Shown here: piece by piece, positions 1 through 9,749 of the stretch
How the letters are laid out: every line of letters begins with the position of its first letter
Numbering within the stretch: position 1 is the stretch's first letter
Assembly (NCBI GenBank): GCA_963514095.1
Contig: OY741272.1
Coordinates: 26,718,771-26,782,770, forward strand
Reading direction: 5' to 3'
Source: Eutrigla gurnardus
Taxonomy: Eukaryota; Chordata; Actinopteri; Perciformes; Triglidae
Length of the DNA stretch: 64,000 nt
Translations under genes and position numbers: made by a program
The notes under the pieces: model-generated
The model's input: the letters and a program-made list of their open reading frames with translations, nothing else
What the model was told of the DNA's origin: nothing
The model's database searches: none

Positions 1-360
1 CAACCTATTTGTTGGTGTCCTGCATCCTCTTTGAGTTTTTTTGGAGTCACAATGTTATAAGCTGGAACCCCAAAAAACTGAATACTGATTCCAAGGTTCC
101 TGTAGTAATAAATATTTAATTTCAATAATCAAATCTTCCCTTGAGGAGTGACCAGTACCTAGGCTATATAAAGCTGCCATGGAATCTGTACAGATCACAT
201 TTATCAGTGTCTTAACCTCTTTAATCCACCATGTCAATAGAGTATATAGATACAAAAAAAAAATACTTAGTCTATACCCCTCTCTTTTATTAAATTCTGG
301 GATATATATCCGAATATATATCCCAATACCACCATGTCCATTTGGCAAACTTTTGATCCA
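1..360 (-). pseudogene. Non-LTR retrotransposon RNase H-like fragment
   Basis: The minus strand from 348 to 55 stays open for 97 codons and contains CTDSMAALYSLGTGHSSR, which resembles the second conserved block (Asp-Ser-x-x-Ala) of the RNase H domain at the C-terminus of I-type LINE polyproteins. There is no reverse transcriptase next to it, and the reading frame is lost towards position 1, so this is a decayed fragment that probably continues off the left window edge. The family assignment is from motif memory only. Confidence 0.5.
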
Positions 361-539
361 TCAGTATATATTTTAAAATATCCATAGAATTATGTTTTTA
401 AATATCGCTGGCAATATGCTGCAAAATGTTGCTCATCTGGATACTCTTTTTTTTCTTATCAGTAGTTCACTATTAACCTCTGGTGATGGGAGAAACCATG
501 GGCGAACAACACTAAGAACCAGTGAAGGACTACATTTAA

Positions 540-720
540 ATGCTTTAATTAGATAAGATAGTCCTTTATTCGTCCCGCAGTGGGGAAATTTACAGCGTTA
601 CAGCAGCAAGACAGTAGAAAAATAAGGATAATAAATAATAAACATGCATTGACAAAAAAGTACAATATAAAAAGATATTAACACTAAGACTTTGTAAAGA
701 AAGTTAAATAAAGTAGAATG
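540..720. repeat. Dispersed repeat, LINE 3'-end-like
   Basis: The stretch with 'gataagatagtcctttatt', a 'cgcagtgggg' block and 'aaacatgcattgacaa' recurs in diverged form at 21310-21435. This kind of sequence is common at the 3' ends of fish non-LTR elements. No coding potential is visible. The gap 360-540 and the rest up to 990 show nothing else recognisable. Confidence 0.5.
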
Positions 721-1092
721 TATAATGTACATAATAGACAATTTCCAGAATATATACAGGATGGACTAGATATTTACATGATAGACAGAGATGGAGAGCA
801 TGGGATGTTGTGTTTATATTGCACTTGTGTAAGATAACAGTTTATTGCACATGGGATGAGGAGCCTGGTTGTGTGTGGTCCACTGAGAGCAGTGCTTGTT
901 ATACATTCTGTGTTGTTCTGCTATACTATTCATATTCCAGCCAAACCCTTTTGATTCTATTTGATATTCCCACACTGTGGATTCATCTGAACCCGCGTGT
1001 TTTATAACTCAGTATCAGTAACTAGATCACGCTCTGGGGGGAGCGCTCTGTCGGGGGCGCGCGGGGGTCTGGGCGCGATTTGTCGGATCCAA

Positions 1093-1130
1093 CCAATCCG
1101 GTGCGAGCAACAGCACAGTAACATTTGCAT
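1093..1130 (+). promoter_or_regulatory. H2B promoter: CCAAT box and octamer
   Basis: CCAAT lies at 1093-1097 and the octamer ATTTGCAT at 1123-1130, 74 bp before the H2B start codon. Octamer plus CCAAT is the usual vertebrate H2B promoter arrangement. The surrounding promoter sequence resembles that of the H2B at 29050 rather than those at 18564, 26015 or 57744. Confidence 0.8.
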
Positions 1131-1203
1131 CAAGCGGATACAAAGAGAGCAGACTGTGCCTCGTCTCCTCACTCCGCTTCAGGAAAAGTCTCTACAGCCA
1201 AAC

Positions 1204-1581
1204 ATGCCGACAGAACCAACCGTCAAAGCGCCCAAGAAGGGCTCCAAGAAAGCCGTCTCCAAGACCGCAACTAAGACCGGCAAGAAGAGGAGAAAGTCCA
1301 GGAAGGAGAGCTACGCCATCTACGTGTACAAGGTGATGAAGCAGGTCCACCCCGACACCGGCATCTCCTCCAAGGCCATGGGCATCATGAACTCCTTCGT
1401 GAGCGACATCTTTGAGCGCATCGCCGGTGAGGCCTCCCGTCTGGCTCACTACAACAAGCGCTCCACCATCACTTCCAGGGAGATCCAGACCGCCGTCCGC
1501 CTGCTGCTGCCCGGGGAGCTGGCTAAGCACGCCGTGTCTGAGGGCACCAAGGCCGTCACCAAGTACACCAGCTCCAAGTAA
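1204..1581 (+). CDS. Histone H2B, copy 1
   Basis: 125-residue core histone, partner of H2A in the nucleosome. The ATG at 1204 is chosen because the family N-terminus is a short Lys-rich tail (MPTEPTVKAPKKGSKKAV); the open frame runs upstream to 997 but that part is 5' UTR and promoter. The histone fold covers about residues 36-124 and ends with the invariant AVTKYTSSK tail, including the lysine that is normally ubiquitinated. Differences from the commonest vertebrate H2B are Met in VYKVMKQ and Ser in NSFVSDIF, shared by all copies here. The tail has KTATKTG, as in the copies at 18564 and 57744. A 3' stem-loop follows 29 bp after the stop. The gene appears intact and S-phase regulated. Confidence 0.97.
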   Translation: MPTEPTVKAPKKGSKKAVSKTATKTGKKRRKSRKESYAIYVYKVMKQVHPDTGISSKAMGIMNSFVSDIFERIAGEASRLAHYNKRSTITSREIQTAVRLLLPGELAKHAVSEGTKAVTKYTSSK

Positions 1582-1610
1582 ACGTACTGCTGTTGAACCA
1601 ACAACCCAAA

Positions 1611-1626
1611 GGCTCTTTTAAGAGCC
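1611..1626 (+). terminator. Histone 3' stem-loop (H2B 1204)
   Basis: GGCTCTTTTAAGAGCC folds as a 6-bp stem with a UUUA tetraloop. It marks the end of the mature mRNA, bound by SLBP and processed with U7 snRNP instead of polyadenylation. Confidence 0.95.
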
Positions 1627-1796
1627 ACACACTTCTTCTAAAGACGTTTCCTAATCATTCTATTCCACAGACCAGTATAGGGCAACACATTAGTCTGCAT
1701 CAGTTATTTTTGCATGGTGACTGTTTACTGAGTTTAAGTTCTGTGTACATGTGCAAAATTTCATCTAACTAATAATGGTGTTTGCTCAACTCCATA

Positions 1797-2899
1797 CTAT
1801 GATTTAAAAAAATGATGCAGAAACTTTTTCCTCCTCGGACAGCTCCACAATTGCCAATTTGAATGGTCGAAGAAGATCCAAGCACTCAGAAATTCAAATT
1901 CATAGTTGTTCAGAGGTGCTTGGTCTGCAGTCAGACAGGACAGGGAAGCAGCCACGGTCTCTCTTTCGTCATATAAACGTTGTAGCATGTCATATGTACT
2001 ATTCCATCTTGTTTCAACATCTTGAATGAGTTTAAGGGCAGGCCTGACCATACGTGTCTGCATCTCTGTTAAGGCGTGTCCACACCGGACCGAAAATCGG
2101 CGTCTTTGAGAGAGTCGGCGTCCGTGACATGAGTCTCCTTGGTGTGGTCGCTCGAATCGGCCCACGTCGGCGTTCATTTCAGCCGATTCAAATGTGTAAT
2201 CCGCCATTCGAGTCGGCCATATTAAGTAGCCCGACTTCATTTACCGACGCGAGTCGGGCAGTCGGTGCGGTGTGGACCCGCGTTTAGCTTCTCCCTGGCC
2301 TTGCAACTGGAGCGGAAAAATCCAACAATTTTTTTGGCCTTAAGGCGAATCTCATTCAGTGGAGTTTCTTCCACTGCCTTCTTCACAATCAAGTTCAGAG
2401 TGTGGGCAAAACATGGCAAATGATAGAAGTTTTGGAGGTTCACACTCAGGACCATGTTTGCTGCATTGTCAGTCACCATGCAGTGTACGTTGGAGGTTAA
2501 ACCCCACTCTTCCAGGAGCTCATAATTGGCCTGCACAATGTGCTATTCCGTGTGTGTGTCATGAAACCGGGCAACACCAAGTACATACGTAGCCATCTCA
2601 TCTTGGGGTGTTATGTAATGGCAGGTTATTCCAAGATAGCTCTCGGTGTTGATGGAAGTCCACATATCAGCAGTGAGCCTCACAGCCTTCTGCACCTCAG
2701 CCTTGACCTTCTCCTTCGTGCTGGTGTACTTTTCAGTGACCATGTCAGTCAGCGCCTTCCGAGATGGGAGTACATAGTTGGGCTCAAGCTTATGCACAAA
2801 AGCCCTGAAGCCTTGGTCCTTCACAATGGTGAATGGCTGGAGATCCTTTACAACCATATCCACCAAAGCCCCATCCAAATCCACACTTCAGACTATTAG
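1797..2899 (-). pseudogene. hAT (Ac/ZBED-type) transposase pseudogene
   Basis: Read on the minus strand, three blocks follow in order. The first (2884-2543) includes ADMWTSINTESYLGIT, the second (2536-2290) includes NAANMVLSV and PCFAHTLNLIVKKAVEE, and the third (about 2068-1840) includes DVETRWNSTYDMLQRL. These are hallmark motifs of ZBED/hAT-Ac transposases: the RNase-H-like catalytic region and the WNSTY motif. A single in-frame TAG separates the first two blocks, a 212-bp MITE splits the second and third, and the N-terminal BED finger and C-terminal dimerisation region are missing. It is a dead transposon relic between H2B and H4. Confidence 0.85.
2072..2283. mobile_element. MITE with TTA target duplication inside the hAT gene
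   Basis: The ends AGGCGTGTCCACACCG and its imperfect inverse CGGTGTGGACCCGCGT flank 212 bp. TTA occurs immediately outside both ends (2069-2071 and 2284-2286), the 3-bp TWA duplication typical of PIF/Harbinger elements. Removing the insert and one TTA joins the two transposase blocks in frame, which confirms the boundaries. Confidence 0.85.
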
Positions 2900-3149
2900 A
2901 CTGATCTCAAAATGCGATCAGCATTGCAATTTTGGATGTATACAGTAACATTGTCACAGTGAATAAGTAGGAGAATGACCAGGTTTCCATAGTCTCAGGA
3001 AATCCCACTACAATTTAAAAATGGAAAACAAATATTAAAGCATACCTCTACTCAATGGTCTAGCATCAGTGGCAGCAGCAGCAGGCCTGGGGAGATCATT
3101 GTGAACCTCTGGGGTTAGAACTCCAGGATGAGTGCATCTCAGGTGGCGC

Positions 3150-3260
3150 ATCATTGAGGATATATATCTAACAATATGGACAGCTGGGATCGGCTCCAGC
3201 CCCCCCGTGACCCTAAATACAGGACAAGCGGTAGAAAATGGATGGATGGATGGATCGAAC
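3150..3260 (+). repeat. 3' tail of a SINE/LINE-like fish repeat
   Basis: 'cagctgggatcggctccagc' followed by 'aagcggtagaaaatggatgg' and a short TGGA repeat is a very common 3' terminus of fish retroposons. Related pieces are at 17274-17408 and, inverted, at 31697-31880. Confidence 0.7.
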
Positions 3261-3274
3261 AATATATACTCACT

Positions 3275-3376
3275 AAGTCACTCTCACAAAATCTCTAATT
3301 CTCTCTCTCAAACTATCTATCAAACTCACTCTCAAACTATCTGTCAAACTATCTGTCAAACTATGTCTCAAACTCC
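3275..3376. repeat. Short irregular tandem repeat
   Basis: About 100 bp made of variants of 'tctcaaactatctgtcaaac'. Low-complexity; no function suggested. Confidence 0.7.
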
Positions 3377-3539
3377 TAACACGAAAACCCTCAAAGAACT
3401 TGTGTTTCTGCATGGTTTTTAAGCGTTTTGAGCTTGTTAATTGAACCAATTTACTAATTGCACTGCAAACCATGGCACCTGTCGAAACTCAGCGATAGCT
3501 GTTTCGAAACATAGAGGCGTTCCTTCAATCACTGAACTA

Positions 3540-4136
3540 CCGTCACGTGACCGCAGCAGCGTACATAACTCGGTAAATAATTGATCTTCGAAGCTGGAGG
3601 TTGGTATTTGGTGTATCAGAGCAATGTTGAAATACTTTTTTTTTTCAATGTTTTAGACATTTTGGCGATGGTCGACACGAGCATGTATTCTGAATGTTAC
3701 AAGGTTTATGTTGAGCTAATGCTAGCAAGCCTTGTAGCTTCCTTGCCAGCTTGCTACCAGTCATGCTAGGCTAATGCTCCTGTACTGCTGACGCACTAAC
3801 TTTTTCAAACATAATATTCCCACTATACAAACATAATATTCCCACTATATGATCACATGTTATGGTATGAATGTTGCGTTGATGGCAAAGAATGAAACTT
3901 ATAAGCCGGAGACCTGAACGCTTGCATTGTGTGCTGCTGCTTTTTATACCCTATTAAAGAGTAAACCAGAGTGAGAACCTGTGTAGCGCTGACGTTCTCC
4001 TTACACCACACACGGACACAGTCTGTAACACTATGATGACAAATAAATGATATATAATTATAATGTGATAAACAATTAAGTAATCTATCCATCTAATATA
4101 AATCAGTTCAGAGTTGCTTCTTGGGCAATAAATTTA
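3540..4136. other. H2B-H4 spacer paralogous to 19320-20210
   Basis: No gene is seen. The sequence around 3550-3780 matches 19320-19530, and 3810-4130 matches 19870-20210 and, inverted, 56800-57130. It is ordinary spacer of the duplicated H2B-tRNA-H4 unit. Confidence 0.75.
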
Positions 4137-4167
4137 CTCCCCGTCGGGGAATCGAACCCCGGAAGAC
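4137..4167 (-). pseudogene. tRNA-Asp 3'-half remnant
   Basis: On the minus strand the T arm and 3' acceptor strand (GGTTCGATTCCCCGACGGGG) are kept exactly as in the intact tRNA-Asp genes at 20211 and 56725. The anticodon arm, D arm and 5' acceptor strand are replaced by an unrelated dispersed sequence. The position between H2B and H4 is the same as in the intact copies. Confidence 0.85.
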
Positions 4168-4680
4168 CGTGTATACTAGTCCTTAACTCTCTTAACTTTC
4201 CCTATTCATTCTCTATGGTAGTCCTTAATACTACCGATGTAATATTCTTTTGGCCACAATTGGGATTTTGGGGACGCTGTTTTACCCTTTTCATACAAGT
4301 AAGGAAATTTGAGCTTTCTCACATTTGACAGCAGTAAAGATGCCCTAAATGTCATTCTTTTAGCCTGAAATTTGATTACTTTTGTCAAATTTGACCTGTG
4401 TCTATTTAAATGGATTTTAGATCCACTAGTGTGGGTCAAATCAAGTAAAATGGTGGTTTTAGGTCATTTTGAAACTGTAAAACTGTATAAGCCATGTCTG
4501 TGTATATTTTTTAGGGTACAGTGGTGACAATGAATTTAAGAATTTGCCCAGGTTCCCACAAAGACGCAGAGTGGTGGAAGGTGGCAAAAGAGAGGGCAAC
4601 GAGGACGTCAGCGGTGCAGCTGCCAACAGGTCATCTGTGCAGGCTCTGTCCCCAGCCTCTGAAGCAGGACCCCCAGAGCC
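4168..4680. repeat. Insert or replacement in the tRNA locus, shared with 21440-21857
   Basis: From 4168 to about 4570 the sequence matches the inverse of 21440-21845, including 'ttgacccacactagtgg' read from the other strand. It replaces the 5' part of the tRNA-Asp gene and the first about 50 bp of the H4 upstream spacer. 4570-4680 is a GC-richer stretch I do not recognise. No convincing protein is encoded. Confidence 0.6.
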
Positions 4681-4683
4681 CTC

Positions 4684-4722
<39 letters not shown>
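4684..4722. repeat. (AT)n microsatellite
   Basis: About 19 AT units, exactly at the junction between the unknown insert and the conserved H4 upstream block. Confidence 0.95.
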
Positions 4723-4725
<3 letters not shown>

Positions 4726-4988
4726 TGCATTTGTGTTGTTTGGTGTTACGTAGTATAAGAGTGGATTTACGTCCGATGACCCCAACTATCATGTTTGGCA
4801 GCATATTGTGTTCCAAAATTACAAATGATCATGTTCGTCTAAGTGCTGTGCCGTCGTCCACCGGCACCGACGGGGGCAGAATCCTGGGGGTTTGGAGTGG
4901 TGGGAGGTCCTCCATCTCTCCAAGAACGTCATTGGTGGCGACAGTATGCGGTAATACACTGTTTTCCACCACGTCCTCAGGCAGGAGT

Positions 4989-4994
4989 TATAAA
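4989..4994 (+). promoter_or_regulatory. TATA box of H4 (5048)
   Basis: TATAAA lies 54 bp before the ATG, inside an upstream block conserved with the H4 copies at 20661 and 55953. Confidence 0.85.
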
Positions 4995-5038
4995 GCGAGG
5001 AGCCTGGCTGTGGACGATATTCAGTTGATTTACTTTGA

Positions 5039-5359
<321 letters not shown>

Positions 5360-5388
5360 ACACGACCCGCTACTTAAACACGACCAAA

Positions 5389-5404
5389 GGCCCTTTTAAG
5401 GGCC
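5389..5404 (+). terminator. Histone 3' stem-loop, H4 type
   Basis: GGCCCTTTTAAGGGCC: the fourth stem pair is C-G instead of the U-A seen after all non-H4 genes. An AAAGAGCT purine-rich element, a candidate U7-pairing site, follows at about 5419. Confidence 0.95.
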
Positions 5405-6237
5405 AAACACTCCACTTAAAGAGCTCATTTCCTGTTTATATATCTGTTTTTGTAGACATTATTATAATTGGCCTGTTAATGGATTCTGATATGGGTGTTA
5501 ATCTCCACAGCCACTTGATTAATGTTTGGGAAGTTGGTCATTTTATTTATTTTAGCAGATCGATTTAGTTTAATGGTTGGACTCGTTACACTAACTCTCT
5601 CTTCCATTGAGACAAGTTAACACTAGTTAACACTAACACATTAGTTTCGAATCAATTAACTTAATCAAGGCGTTTGCCCGTTTTAAATGGCTTTAAGATT
5701 CCTTTAAAGTTTTCCATCTCATTTCTTTTACTTTTGTATTACATGTATGTGGTGCGGTTTGAAGCTGATCCTGAAGTAACAAAATCACGAAGTAAATCTC
5801 AATGCATTACAGCACTGTGCCTAAATGTGTAACCCAATCGTGGCTGATACACAATCAATGTGTTCACTAAGGAGAAACAGTAACGATAAGTATGCACGAA
5901 CACCGTTAAATAGTAAACAGGATGCTCATGATATATAATGTTAATGTAAAATAATATAAACTTTGTTTAGACACTAGTATGCAGAATAATAACTAATGAA
6001 ATGGAAGTTCGTTGGAAATAAATAGGATATAGTTGTTTATGGACAGTTTCTCCAAAAACAGCCTTTAAAGCTTGATTTATAGAAATAACCCCTGTGGCTG
6101 TAGCCGAGACATTATATACTAGTATATTATATATGGGTGTATTTGGAAATATATTCCTACATTCTAAGGTAGGATGTCTTAATGCTATGTAATGACAATA
6201 GAATAAGCAGGAAAACGCTCTTTAAGGACGGTGTGGT
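5405..6237. other. H4-H1 convergent spacer
   Basis: AT-rich spacer with no gene. The part next to H1 (about 5950-6190) matches the sequence downstream of the H1 at 53445 (about 54160-54360, inverted), so it belongs to the H1 duplication unit. Confidence 0.7.
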
Positions 6238-6253
6238 GGCTCTTAAAAGAGCC
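6238..6253 (-). terminator. Histone 3' stem-loop (H1 6292)
   Basis: Inverse of GGCTCTTTTAAGAGCC, 38 bp beyond the H1 stop codon. Confidence 0.95.
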
Positions 6254-6291
6254 TTTTTGTCGGAGCGCTGGTCCACCAGACTGAGAACAGC

Positions 6292-6906
6292 TTACTTCTT
6301 CTTGGGTGCTGCTTTCTTCGCTTTGGGCTTGGCAACCCTCTTAGCGGGGGACTTCTTGGCTGCAGCGGCCTTTTTCACCACCTTCTTGGGGCTCTTGGTA
6401 GCTTTCTTGGGGCTCTTAGTGGCCTTCTTGGGGCTCTTGGCGGCGGGTTTCTTGGCAGCTACGGGCTTCTTCGCCTTCTTCGGGGATTTCTTAGCGACTG
6501 CCGGCTTCTTCGCTGCCGCCGCCTTGGGCTTCTTGGCCGCTGCGGGTTTCTTGGCTGCGGCCTTCTTGGGTTTAGCAACGGCTTTCTTCTCCGGCTTCTC
6601 GGCGACCTTCTTGTTCATCTTGAAGGAGCCGGAGGCGCCGGTCCCCTTGGTCTGGACCAGAGTCTCCTTAGCGACCAGAGCCTTGATGGCGGTCTTGACG
6701 CGGGAGTTGTTCTTCTCCACATCGTAGCCTCCGGCAGCCAGAGCCTTCTTCACGGCGGCCAGAGACACGCCGCTCCGCTCCTTGGACGCGGCCACAGCTT
6801 TGACGATGAGGTCGGCGACGCCGGGACCAGCCGGCCTCGGCTTGGTCACCTTCTTCTTGGCGGCTTTTGCCGGCGCGACGGCTGGAGCTGGAGCTTCTTC
6901 TGCCAT
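6292..6906 (-). CDS. Linker histone H1, copy 1
   Basis: 204-residue linker histone. The N-terminal tail is Ala/Pro rich (MAEEAPAPAVAPAKAAKKK). The winged-helix globular domain covers about residues 28-100, with the H1 signatures SKERSGVSLAA and GTGASGSFKMNKK. The C-terminal tail is Lys/Ala/Pro rich with repeated SPKK motifs, the usual cyclin-dependent kinase sites. It binds linker DNA at the nucleosome entry and exit. The intact promoter upstream (AC box, TATA-like) matches the 53445 copy over more than 300 bp. This appears to be a functional gene. Confidence 0.97.
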   Translation of the reverse strand: MAEEAPAPAVAPAKAAKKKVTKPRPAGPGVADLIVKAVAASKERSGVSLAAVKKALAAGGYDVEKNNSRVKTAIKALVAKETLVQTKGTGASGSFKMNKKVAEKPEKKAVAKPKKAAAKKPAAAKKPKAAAAKKPAVAKKSPKKAKKPVAAKKPAAKSPKKATKSPKKATKSPKKVVKKAAAAKKSPAKRVAKPKAKKAAPKKK

Positions 6907-6985
6907 TTTCTATTAGAGTTGTGTTTCTACGAACGAGAACGAGAGTCTGACCGGAACGTTGGATTCTCCGGGGCTGGGGGCTGGA

Positions 6986-7068
6986 CTTAAACACACCATG
7001 AGAACCGTGGAGACTCAACCCGGCCCGTGGCTGCTCTGTGCGGTCTGAAAGTCGGCTCACTTGTGTTT
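6986..7068 (-). promoter_or_regulatory. H1 promoter: TATA-like and AAACACA box
   Basis: Read on the minus strand, AAACACA (inverse at 7062-7068) is the H1-specific AC box, and TTTAAG (inverse at 6986-6991) is a TATA-like element 80 bp before the ATG. Confidence 0.75.
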
Positions 7069-7859
7069 CTCTTCACCGATAAAAGAGTGAAAACTTAACG
7101 TGGGAGAAGAGCTGAAGGCTGACAGTGAAGGGAGCCGATAGCAGACTTGTGTCTCTTCATATTAAAGTCATGTAGAGATCTGATGCTCTCTGCTTTTAGT
7201 TTGGGGAGCCTCCAAACCTCACCTACTCACCGCCATGAGCAGCACTCTTCACTGACTTTTCCCACTTCTTTCTCTCCTAAAATGATTTAAAATCAACCTG
7301 AGCTCCATCAAAACCTGTTTCCCAGCTGGTCCACATGTTTGTTCAGGGACTCGATGTAAAAACATCCATCTAACGTTGATTATTTTGTCATAAAGTGAAG
7401 TTATTCTGGGAGCAGCAAACACACTGATGCTGGTCGAGGCTTCTGGTGCAGTTTACTCAGACTTCCTATCAGAGCTGTTCATTGTGACTGTGAACATGTC
7501 CTCTCCTGATCAAAACCTTAAATATAAAGTTCATCATTCTACTGTTAATGGTTTAAAAAAAACACTGACTAATAAACATCACTTGTCTGAGAAAACAGCA
7601 GTGGCTTTGAATGCAGTATCACTGGTTCATAGAAACACATGTCGGTGCAGAATTCAAGGATTGGTTGTCATTATGAAACAGGGATGCAGCTGTAGTCCAC
7701 TTATGATATACAAGAAAAACTAGACACATTTATTGAACTATAGCAATTATGTCAAAATGTCAAACAGCAGCTATTTTATATATTATTTAAGTATTTTATG
7801 TATTATTATGTATGATTATAAATCACTGAAAACTTTTATGTTCACCATAGCCTTCTGCT

Positions 7860-8070
7860 AAATCTTTTAACGTTTGCATTGTTTTTTGTTATTGCAAATG
7901 TCTTCATTCTCCTTGTCTTTCTGTAATGCATTTTAATTTTGCCTTCATTTTCTTTTTAATTCTTAAATGTTTTCACTTTATTGTATGACATGTTATGATG
8001 TGAAGCACTCTGAGTCTGCCTTGTGTATGAAAGGTGCTATACGAATAAAGTTTTCTTGCCTTGCCTATTA
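7860..8070 (-). repeat. Fish interspersed repeat (LINE 3'-end type)
   Basis: Read inverted it contains 'ggcaaggcaagaaaacttta' and 'cagagtgcttcacatcataa', a widespread fish retroposon 3' region. A second copy is at 51985-52200. Confidence 0.6.
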
Positions 8071-8524
8071 TGCAGATATTCCAAGTCCGGACTTCCTTCA
8101 AAAATCTGAGCATCACAAAGATGTTTGTTTTAACTGAATAAATCAGGCTTTTTGTTGTAATAGAAACACAAAGGATTCAATTCCACATTATGTACTTTTC
8201 AATGGACACTTTGAAATGAAAACCTGTTGAGTTTACACTCTTCACTGTGTGGAATATCCCACATATTCATCTTATATTTTCACAGCAACTTCATTAACGC
8301 ATCATCGAAATGTTCTTTGTGACCAAAATGTGTTGCAATTTTTTTCTCCTGAGTATTTTTGCTCAGAATCAGTGGACGGAAGATTCTGATATCAAACTCA
8401 GATATCCGATGTCTAAGTCTGAATAATTCAGATCCAAATCTTACCCCATCATTCCTCCCAGTGATTATTTCCCAGAATAAATGGGTTACCACTAGGCTAG
8501 CTTCTTAAAAATAAATCTATATAA

Positions 8525-8612
8525 ATGAGCCAGTCTTTTGAACGGCTCTTTGAAAAGAACGGCTCCTCAAGACCTGGCTCCCTTCAAAGAGCCATAAATC
8601 CCATCTCTAATG
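8525..8612 (-). repeat. hAT-like terminal sequence
   Basis: Inverted, it reads 'gatgggatttatggctcttt' then 'gagccgttcttttcaaagag', a pattern of paired 'ggctcttt/gagccgtt' found at ends of fish hAT elements. No second end was found, so this is a fragment. The resemblance to the histone stem-loop is coincidental. Confidence 0.4.
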
Positions 8613-8701
8613 TATATTCTTTCACTACAGAAAATATATACTTGAAATAGAATGACTATTAAGTTTCATGAGAGGAATGAGTTCTTTATGAGAAAGTTTT
8701 T

Positions 8702-8719
8702 GGCTCTTAAAAGAGAGCC
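8702..8719 (-). pseudogene. Orphan H2A 3' stem-loop with enlarged loop
   Basis: The sequence at 8640-8749 matches the 3' flank of the H2A gene at 46802. The stem-loop has two extra bases (ggctcttaaaagagagcc), giving a 6-nt instead of 4-nt loop. The H2A coding region that should follow is missing because of a transposon insertion and deletions. Confidence 0.85.
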
Positions 8720-9069
8720 GTTTGGGGTTCTGGTTCCAGCAGTCAGCAGGGGCCTCATGTATCAATGTTGCGTACGCACAAAAACATGGCGTACGTAATT
8801 TTCCACACCAACGTTCAGATGTATCAAAAGTGAAATGAGCGTGGAAATGTGCGGTGTCCCACGGCAGCTTCATGGCTGGCGTACGCACGTTTCTACAGCT
8901 ATTGTTCCTTTGGCGACACTCTGAGGTGATGCTGGGAAACTGTTAATTATGTGAAAACAATTAGTCCTCAGAGTAATGTGCACATCAGAGACACATTAAT
9001 GGACAATTAACACACACGTGTTTGCAATCATATGGATGAATATAAAAGCATGCACAAAGTGATGAAAAA

Positions 9070-9749
9070 ATGGCATTAACAATGGCAGCCTTGGCCTTGT
9101 TAGAAGACATCGCAAACGGTAACATCAGACGTGAGAGGGTGTTTAGAGAACGGGAGGATATGTTAGCAAATGACGACAACTGGCTCATGAGTCGTTTTAG
9201 GTTGCCGAGGCCAGTGTTACTGGAGCTGTGCGCAGAGCTGCGGCCGGCCCTAGAAAGAAACACAGCCAGGAGCCAGGGGTTGTCCGTGCCCACACAGGTG
9301 CTGACCACTCTGGGGTTTCTGGCAACAGGAGCCTTCCAGAGGGAACTGGCCGATCGGTCAGGAGTGTGCCAGTCCACTCTGAGCCGAGCCATGCCAGCTG
9401 TGTGGGACGGGATCATAAGAATGTCATCCAGGTACATCAAATTCCCATACAATGCTGTTGAACAGGCCAACATTAAAGCGCAATTTGCAGCAAGAGCCGG
9501 TTTCCCTAATGTAATCAGAGCTATTGACTGCACACATGTTGCTTTAAAAGCGCCATCACAGGATGAATTTGTTTTTGTCAACAGGAAACATTTTCATTCA
9601 ATAAATGTTCAAATAATATGTGATGCGCAAATGCAGCTCACCAACATCGTGGCAAGGTGGCCTGGTTCAACGCTCGTTCATTCTTACTAATAGCATGGTT
9701 GGTAACAGGCTGGAGGCTGGCACGGTGCGCGATGGGTGGCTTCTCAGTG
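9070..9749 (+). pseudogene. HARBI1-like transposase, truncated (copy A)
   Basis: The open frame 9070-9690 gives 206 residues: a helix-turn-helix region at about residues 40-125 (GVCQSTLSRAMPAVWDGI) and the first catalytic Asp in AIDCTH at residue 153. The frame shifts within ARWPGST, just where the second catalytic Asp (PGSxHDS in the family) is expected. The other frame continues TNSMVGNRLEAGTVRDGWLL to about 9749 and then stops. The region of the third acidic residue is absent. Full-length family members have about 350 residues. Confidence 0.88.

Larger units (their letters stand above)
7070..8640. other. H1 upstream spacer
   Basis: No convincing gene. 7100-7750 and 7860-8490 match the region upstream of the H1 at 53445 in inverted order (51860-53280). 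A shorter, partly deleted version lies at 42656-43130. Confidence 0.7.

Noticed and set aside
997..1203. N-terminal extension of H2B in frame upstream
   Set aside because: It covers the octamer, CCAAT box and 5' UTR; the family start is the ATG at 1204.
1192..1530. Long antisense frame opposite H2B (and the same at every H2B, H4, H3, H1 copy)
   Set aside because: Mirror frames of GC-rich histone codons; no independent start context or homology.
3281..3376. CRISPR-like or satellite array
   Set aside because: Units are irregular, without unique spacers, and only about 100 bp long in a vertebrate genome.
4459..4785. 108-codon minus-strand frame with a GPASEAGDR stretch
   Set aside because: Includes an (AT)n translation and no recognised domain; spans a repeat junction.
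7427..7723. 98-codon frame upstream of H1
   Set aside because: Not conserved in the paralogous region at 52300-52850; no domain.
8525..8612. 'ggctctttgaaaagaa' as an extra histone stem-loop
   Set aside because: Arms do not give the 6-bp/4-nt structure and there is no histone gene beside it; fits a hAT terminal sequence better.
8985..9581. 198-codon frame antisense to the Harbinger transposase
   Set aside because: The plus strand carries the recognisable HARBI1-like protein; this is its shadow.
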